Shown: positions 59,613-64,000 of the stretch, piece after piece
Numbering within the stretch: the first letter of the stretch is position 1
Layout of the letters: the number at the start of each line of letters is the position of its first letter
NCBI RefSeq assembly: GCF_000426705.1
Contig: NZ_KE384554.1
Location: 512,714-576,713 of the forward strand
Direction: 5' to 3'
From: Spirochaeta cellobiosiphila DSM 17781
GTDB taxonomy: Bacteria; Spirochaetota; Spirochaetia; DSM-17781
Length of the DNA: 64,000 bases
Notes under the pieces: model-generated
What the model saw: the letters and a program-made list of their open reading frames with translations, nothing else
Databases searched by the model: none
Told to the model about the DNA's origin: nothing
Program-made: the position numbers and the translations under genes

Positions 59613-61180
59613 TGGAGTCCTCCCTCCTTCTCTCTGAAGTAGAAGGGGGATTTACAATCAAATATAAGGGTGGGTATTTATACCCATCCCTACACCCCAG
59701 ACAATCGATAGAACGAAAAGCAGATAATTTTACCCTATTAGATAATACCCTCTATATTATACCAAGCCCTCTATTGTGGTACGGGATTCAAAACTTATTA
59801 GATAAACTTCCTGTCCATTCTTATCTTTTAATAGTGGAGAGGGAGCCCTTGCTCTTAGAACTCTCTCATCAATATGCGATAACAGACAAGAGAATATTAT
59901 TCTGCTCTGGTTCAGAGTATCCCGGTGATTTGGCCATACTAGAGCATTTTCCTAAAACCCACTTGCGTCATGCTAAAGTCCTTTCCCTAAATGGCGGGTA
60001 TAGGCTGAACAAGACATGGTATCAAGAAAGACAGGAACAACTACAGAAAGGAATTAATCATTTCTGGAAAAATAAAATGACACTAATCCATATGGGCCGT
60101 GCCTGGATTAGCAATATATTTAAAAATCTACAGAAGATACCCGATAGTCGAATCCTGGAATCCTGGCATAGTAATATTCCAATGGTCATTGTGGGAGCTG
60201 GCGAAAGTTTGGAGCATTCCCTCCCTGTTATTCAGCAAATACGAAATAAAGTTTTTTTATTAGCCGTCGACACAGCCTTACCTATCTTAGCCGCTGCGCA
60301 GCTAAGACCTGATGCTATATTAGCCCTTGAAAGTCAATTCTATAACCTATATGACTTTTATGGATCCTTGGATCTTGATATTCCTATCATAGCGGACATT
60401 AGTTCCTATCCTCCTTTACTTAGGTATTATAAAGGACCCAAATACTTCATAACGAGTCACTTTGCTTCGATTGATTTGTTGATTCGGATAAAAAGTAATG
60501 CTATTGCCAGCTTTGATATTCCCCCCTTAGGATCGGTGGGAGTGGCAGCACTATGGTTTGCCCAATACTTGAGTAAGGGACCAATTTTTGTCTCAGGTTT
60601 TGATTTTGCTTATAAACGCGGTAAGTCACATGCTAAAGAGGCCCCTGGCCACAAATTATTACTAAATCAGCATACCCGTTTTGTAAATCTAGGTAACTAC
60701 GAAGCGGCCATTAATCGTCCATTTCTCAGTATGATGGATAAAAATGGTAATATATGTAATTCAGATCTTATACTGGAAGGATATAGAAATAATTTTTTTG
60801 CTTTATGTGAAAAGTCAGATAATGTTTATGACCTAAGCAATATGGGCTTGGATTTAGGGATCCCTCAAGTCTCAACCACAGAGGTTATTAATATTTTATG
60901 GGATTATCCTGTTCGTGATTATACCCTTCCCCATCATCAGGTCCCGATCTCTCAGGAAACAATCAGTACTTTTATAAATCTGGAAAGAAAGCGTATAAAT
61001 AACTTGATAGACAGTATTACTTCAAAAGATAACAATAAGATCGACACCCTTTTGGCGGAATTAGATTATTTATATTGTTTTTTCCCTGACGAACCCTGGA
61101 AGGGATTATATCCCCCAGGATTTTTAAGCAGAGTCTTAGCTGCCGCAAATTACTTTAGACAACAGCTAGGACTTCTTTAA
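59609..61180 (+). CDS. DUF115 / MptE-like protein (motility accessory type)
   Basis: A 523-residue soluble protein. The central core (about 190-290) has the DUF115 motifs MVIVGAGESLEHSLPVIQQI, FLLAVDTALPILAAAQLRPD and ALESQFYNLYDFYG; DUF115 is related to the archaeal 6-hydroxymethylpterin diphosphokinase MptE. In spirochaetes, proteins of this type are annotated as motility-associated (flagellin glycosylation, Maf-like). It is coupled to the PPIase by four overlapping bases. It probably acts in the cytosol on a sugar nucleotide. It converges with lepA, overlapping it by four bases. Confidence 0.75.
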   Translation: MMESSLLLSEVEGGFTIKYKGGYLYPSLHPRQSIERKADNFTLLDNTLYIIPSPLLWYGIQNLLDKLPVHSYLLIVEREPLLLELSHQYAITDKRILFCSGSEYPGDLAILEHFPKTHLRHAKVLSLNGGYRLNKTWYQERQEQLQKGINHFWKNKMTLIHMGRAWISNIFKNLQKIPDSRILESWHSNIPMVIVGAGESLEHSLPVIQQIRNKVFLLAVDTALPILAAAQLRPDAILALESQFYNLYDFYGSLDLDIPIIADISSYPPLLRYYKGPKYFITSHFASIDLLIRIKSNAIASFDIPPLGSVGVAALWFAQYLSKGPIFVSGFDFAYKRGKSHAKEAPGHKLLLNQHTRFVNLGNYEAAINRPFLSMMDKNGNICNSDLILEGYRNNFFALCEKSDNVYDLSNMGLDLGIPQVSTTEVINILWDYPVRDYTLPHHQVPISQETISTFINLERKRINNLIDSITSKDNNKIDTLLAELDYLYCFFPDEPWKGLYPPGFLSRVLAAANYFRQQLGLL

Positions 61181-62994
61181 TCATCATCAGCTTTTAATAC
61201 GGACAGGAAGGCTGATTGTGGTAACTCAACATTACCTACCATCTTCATTCTCTTCTTACCTTCCTTCTGCTTCTCCAGTAACTTACGCTTACGGGAGATA
61301 TCTCCTCCGTAACATTTTGCAGTTACATCCTTACGTAGGGCTGCAATAGTCTCACGGGCAATAACCGTACTACTTATGGCCCCTTGAATGGGAATCTTGA
61401 ACTGTTGTCTGGGAATCTCTTCTTTTAATTTCTTACAGACATTAACAGCCCTGTTACGTGCATTATCCTTAAAGACTAACTGACTTAAAGCATCAACAGG
61501 ATTACTGTTCACTAATATATCAAGACGAACCAGGTCTGTAGCTTTATAATCCAGCATCTCATAATCAAAGCTGGCATAACCACGACTTACGGACTTTAAT
61601 TTGTCATAGAAATCAAACAGAACATCAGCTAATGGCATTTCGTAAAATATTTCGACCCTAAGAGAATCGAGATAGGTCATATTAGTTTGTATACCGCGTT
61701 TGTTCGTACATAATGTCATTATATTACCCAAATATTCCGTTGGAGTAATAATCGAAGCTCTTATATATGGTTCTTCTGTAGTCTCAATAGTACCTGGATC
61801 GGGGTAATCAGCAGGACTGGAGATCATGTAAGGATCACCCTTCTTTGGATAAATCTTATACATTACCGAAGGTGAAGTCAGTACAATATTTAATCCAAAT
61901 TCCCTTTCTAGCCTCTCTTGAACGACTTCCAGATGTAACAATCCTAAGAATCCACAACGGAAACCAAAACCAAGAGCTGCTGAATTGTCTTTTTCAAAGA
62001 CTAAAGAGGCATCGTTTAATTTTAATTTATCCAGAGCCTTAAATAACTCTTCATACTGATCAGCCTCAATCGGATAAATACTGGAAAAGACAACGGGCTT
62101 TACTTCCCGGAATCCCGGTAAGGCCTCATTACAGGGATTCTGAACACCTGTAATAGTATCTCCGACTCTGATATCACTGATATTTTTGATTCCTGTGACG
62201 ATATAACCTACATCACCTGCAGCTAGAAGATCTTGTTTAATTAAAGCAAGGCGGAATATACCCACTTCTTCAATCTTGTGTTTAACATCGTTTGAAAAAA
62301 GTTTAATCTCCTGTCCCGGTTTCAACTGTCCTTCAAAGACACGTATGTGAATAATGACCCCTCGATAAGAATCGAAATGAGAATCGAATATTAATGCTTT
62401 GATAGGAGCTTTAGGATCACCAGATGGGGCAGGAATAAAATTAACGATTCCTTCCAGTAAGTCCTCTATTCCTTGTCCCGTCTTGGCAGAAACTGGAACC
62501 GTTGAATCTATATCCAGTCCAAGATCATTATCTATTTGATGCTGGACTCTATCCAAATCAGCGCTAGGTAAATCCATCTTATTTACTACAGGAATGATTT
62601 CTAAATCATGTTCCATAGCGATGAACATATTAGAAAGAGTTTGAGCTTCAACTCCTTGAGTAGCATCAATGAGCAACAAGGCCCCTTCACAGGAACTGAT
62701 AGCTCGACTGACTTCATAGGTAAAGTCCACATGTCCAGGAGTATCTACAAGATTTAATGTGTAAGTATTACCGTCCTTGGAATTAAAGGGAATGGTAACA
62801 GCCTGGCTCTTAATGGTGATGCCACGTTCACGCTCTATGTCCATACTATCCAGCATCTGATCCTGATAATCTCTATTCGATATTATCTGAGCCCGTTCTA
62901 TAAAACGGTCTGCTAATGTAGACTTACCATGGTCAATATGGGCAATTATACAGAAATTTCTGGTTAGACTTTGCTTATCTTTCATTGGCCACAC
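61177..62994 (-). CDS. lepA: Elongation factor 4 (LepA)
   Basis: A 605-residue translational GTPase; the ATG for MKDKQSLTRNF, three codons in, may be the natural start. G motifs: AHIDHGKSTLADRF (G1), ERGITIK (G2), DTPGHVDF (G3), NKMDLPSAD (G4). The EF4-specific C-terminal domain is present (KCYGGDISRKRKLLEKQKEG, with KRMKMVGNVELPQSAFLSVL). It back-translocates or remodels stalled ribosomes at the inner membrane and in the cytosol. Length and motif spacing are normal. Confidence 0.95.
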   Translation of the reverse strand: MWPMKDKQSLTRNFCIIAHIDHGKSTLADRFIERAQIISNRDYQDQMLDSMDIERERGITIKSQAVTIPFNSKDGNTYTLNLVDTPGHVDFTYEVSRAISSCEGALLLIDATQGVEAQTLSNMFIAMEHDLEIIPVVNKMDLPSADLDRVQHQIDNDLGLDIDSTVPVSAKTGQGIEDLLEGIVNFIPAPSGDPKAPIKALIFDSHFDSYRGVIIHIRVFEGQLKPGQEIKLFSNDVKHKIEEVGIFRLALIKQDLLAAGDVGYIVTGIKNISDIRVGDTITGVQNPCNEALPGFREVKPVVFSSIYPIEADQYEELFKALDKLKLNDASLVFEKDNSAALGFGFRCGFLGLLHLEVVQERLEREFGLNIVLTSPSVMYKIYPKKGDPYMISSPADYPDPGTIETTEEPYIRASIITPTEYLGNIMTLCTNKRGIQTNMTYLDSLRVEIFYEMPLADVLFDFYDKLKSVSRGYASFDYEMLDYKATDLVRLDILVNSNPVDALSQLVFKDNARNRAVNVCKKLKEEIPRQQFKIPIQGAISSTVIARETIAALRKDVTAKCYGGDISRKRKLLEKQKEGKKRMKMVGNVELPQSAFLSVLKADDD

Positions 62995-63029
62995 TATATA
63001 CCAATTAATAGGAGTGAATCAACAAGTAC

Positions 63030-64000
63030 TTAATTGATTAATTTTTTTACCAAGTCATTAAGCTGAAAAGGTTTATGTATTACTAATCCTTCTGGTACTG
63101 TAATACCCTTATCTTCTAAAGTCTTGTCAGGATAACCGGTCATGAGATAGATTTTTAGCTCTGAATGATGTTGCTTGATATACTCATATAATTCATAGCC
63201 ATTTATGACGGGCATGACTAAATCAGTGAGAACAATATCAAAGGTAGAAGTATTTTCCTTTAATATGTTCAGAGCTTCTTGTCCATTGGAACAGATGACG
63301 ACATTATATCCTATGTTGGTCAAAGCTTTCTGTAAGAGATTAACAAGGATTTCATCATCTTCTACAATGAGTATTTTTTTATTATCTACTTTTAGAACTT
63401 CCTCAGAGGATTCTACATAAGTTGGTTTCACTGGTATTTCTTCATTTACCGGCCAGTAGATAATAAAACGGGATCCCATCCCCAGGTGGCTTTCTACATC
63501 AATATAACCATCATGTTCTTCCATGATCCCAAAGACAGTAGATAACCCTAGCCCGGTCCCTTTGCCCTCTTCTTTTGTTGTAAAAAAAGGTTCGAATATT
63601 TTGGCCATGTTTTCATCAGTGATCCCTGTACCATTATCAGTAATTTCCAAAATCATATAACGGCCAACAGGGACGACACCTGTTTTAGTCGTTTTAGGTA
63701 TAGATATATTCTTGACGTAGGTTTTTATATGTATCAATCCGCCTGAGGGTAAGGCATCTCGTGCATTGACAACAATATTAATCAATACTTGTTCAATCTG
63801 GCCTGGATCCGCCCATATATAATAAGATCCATCATCTGCGGATATTCTAATACTTATGTCTTCTGTAATGAGACGACTTAACATTTTCTCCATACCCAAA
63901 ACCAGGGTACTTATTTTAAGAATTTCTTTTTCAGCCTTCTCTTGTCTGGAAAACAATAATAATTGTCTAGTGAGGTTAACGGCCTTCTTCGATGCACTTT
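63030..64000 (-). CDS. Hybrid histidine kinase with receiver domain (3' part)
   Basis: The gene runs off the right edge. The visible frame continues without stop to position 64000 (KKAVNLTRQLLLFSRQEKAEK, second helix of the dimerisation domain), so the TTG at 63956 is not a start. Then comes the ATPase domain: IVVNARDALPSGG (N box), LEITDNGTGITDENM (G1), EEGKGTGLGLSTV (G2), and a C-terminal receiver: KILIVEDDEILVNLL, VLTDLVMPVINGYELYE (phosphoacceptor Asp) and VIHKPFQLND (Lys). It transfers phosphate from His to its own receiver. The sensor region is outside the window. Confidence 0.9.
   Translation of the reverse strand, partial: SASKKAVNLTRQLLLFSRQEKAEKEILKISTLVLGMEKMLSRLITEDISIRISADDGSYYIWADPGQIEQVLINIVVNARDALPSGGLIHIKTYVKNISIPKTTKTGVVPVGRYMILEITDNGTGITDENMAKIFEPFFTTKEEGKGTGLGLSTVFGIMEEHDGYIDVESHLGMGSRFIIYWPVNEEIPVKPTYVESSEEVLKVDNKKILIVEDDEILVNLLQKALTNIGYNVVICSNGQEALNILKENTSTFDIVLTDLVMPVINGYELYEYIKQHHSELKIYLMTGYPDKTLEDKGITVPEGLVIHKPFQLNDLVKKLIN

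Noticed and set aside
63030..63956. Small complete receiver-kinase gene starting at 63956
   Set aside because: The putative start is a TTG in the middle of the dimerisation helix LTRQLLLFSRQ; the frame is open to the window end, so this is the 3' part of a larger gene.

Overview
The window looks like part of a low-GC Gram-negative chromosome, most probably a spirochaete. Reasons: a large sedentary integron array of the type known from Treponema, outer-membrane-type lipoproteins and periplasmic proteins, the TIGR03545/TIGR03546 pair (limited to bacteria with outer membranes), an HU protein with a DUF4469-like tail, a DUF115/MptE-like protein, and a MetNIQ operon under a SAM-I riboswitch. Genus cannot be fixed from the sequence alone.

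Positions 1 to about 39.7 kb are a chromosomal integron cassette array and its debris. Almost every gene lies on the minus strand, and the gaps between genes are filled by attC sites of 43 to 176 bp. On the minus strand these run from RYYYAAC next to the gene stop to (G)CGTTRRRY at the next cassette. I count 27 complete or near-complete attC sites plus several half-sites. The cargo is typical accessory material: GNAT, VOC, alpha/beta hydrolases, methyltransferases, DUF4240, Nif3-like, a class C beta-lactamase-like hydrolase, SUFU, SDR, HAD and a nucleotidyltransferase-like protein. The cassettes nearest the integrase end look defensive: a DUF4209 protein with a HEPN-type R-x4-H motif, an OLD-family ATPase-TOPRIM nuclease, an HNH nuclease and large unknown proteins.

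The integrase end is unusual. A decayed integron integrase gene reads rightward at 34.45-35.24 kb, and the array reads leftward from an attI-like block at 34.33-34.45 kb. A second, nearly identical copy of that block lies at 39.60-39.72 kb and heads a short array of three cassettes. The integrase expected beside this second attI is gone; an IS4-like element sits there. The two blocks share a candidate cassette promoter.

The array is interrupted by transposase remnants (IS481, IS30, IS91, IS5/IS1182-like, IS3), by an acyltransferase plus LuxR pair at 23.0-25.2 kb, and by a higher-GC operon at 5.4-9.4 kb (GT4 glycosyltransferase, GH130 phosphorylase, small membrane protein). Many cassette genes are damaged by frameshifts, in-frame stops or internal deletions.

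From 40.9 kb on there are no attC sites. A truncated polymorphic-toxin-like tail and a lipoprotein follow the IS. After a 22-bp tandem repeat block, the rest is ordinary chromosome: HU/DUF4469, aldo/keto reductase, TIGR03545-TIGR03546, metIN-metQ with SAM riboswitch, a sensor kinase with a periplasmic ABC-type sensor, rnhA, an AAA ATPase, a TPR/WD40 protein, a SurA-like PPIase with a DUF115 protein, lepA and the 3' part of a hybrid histidine kinase.
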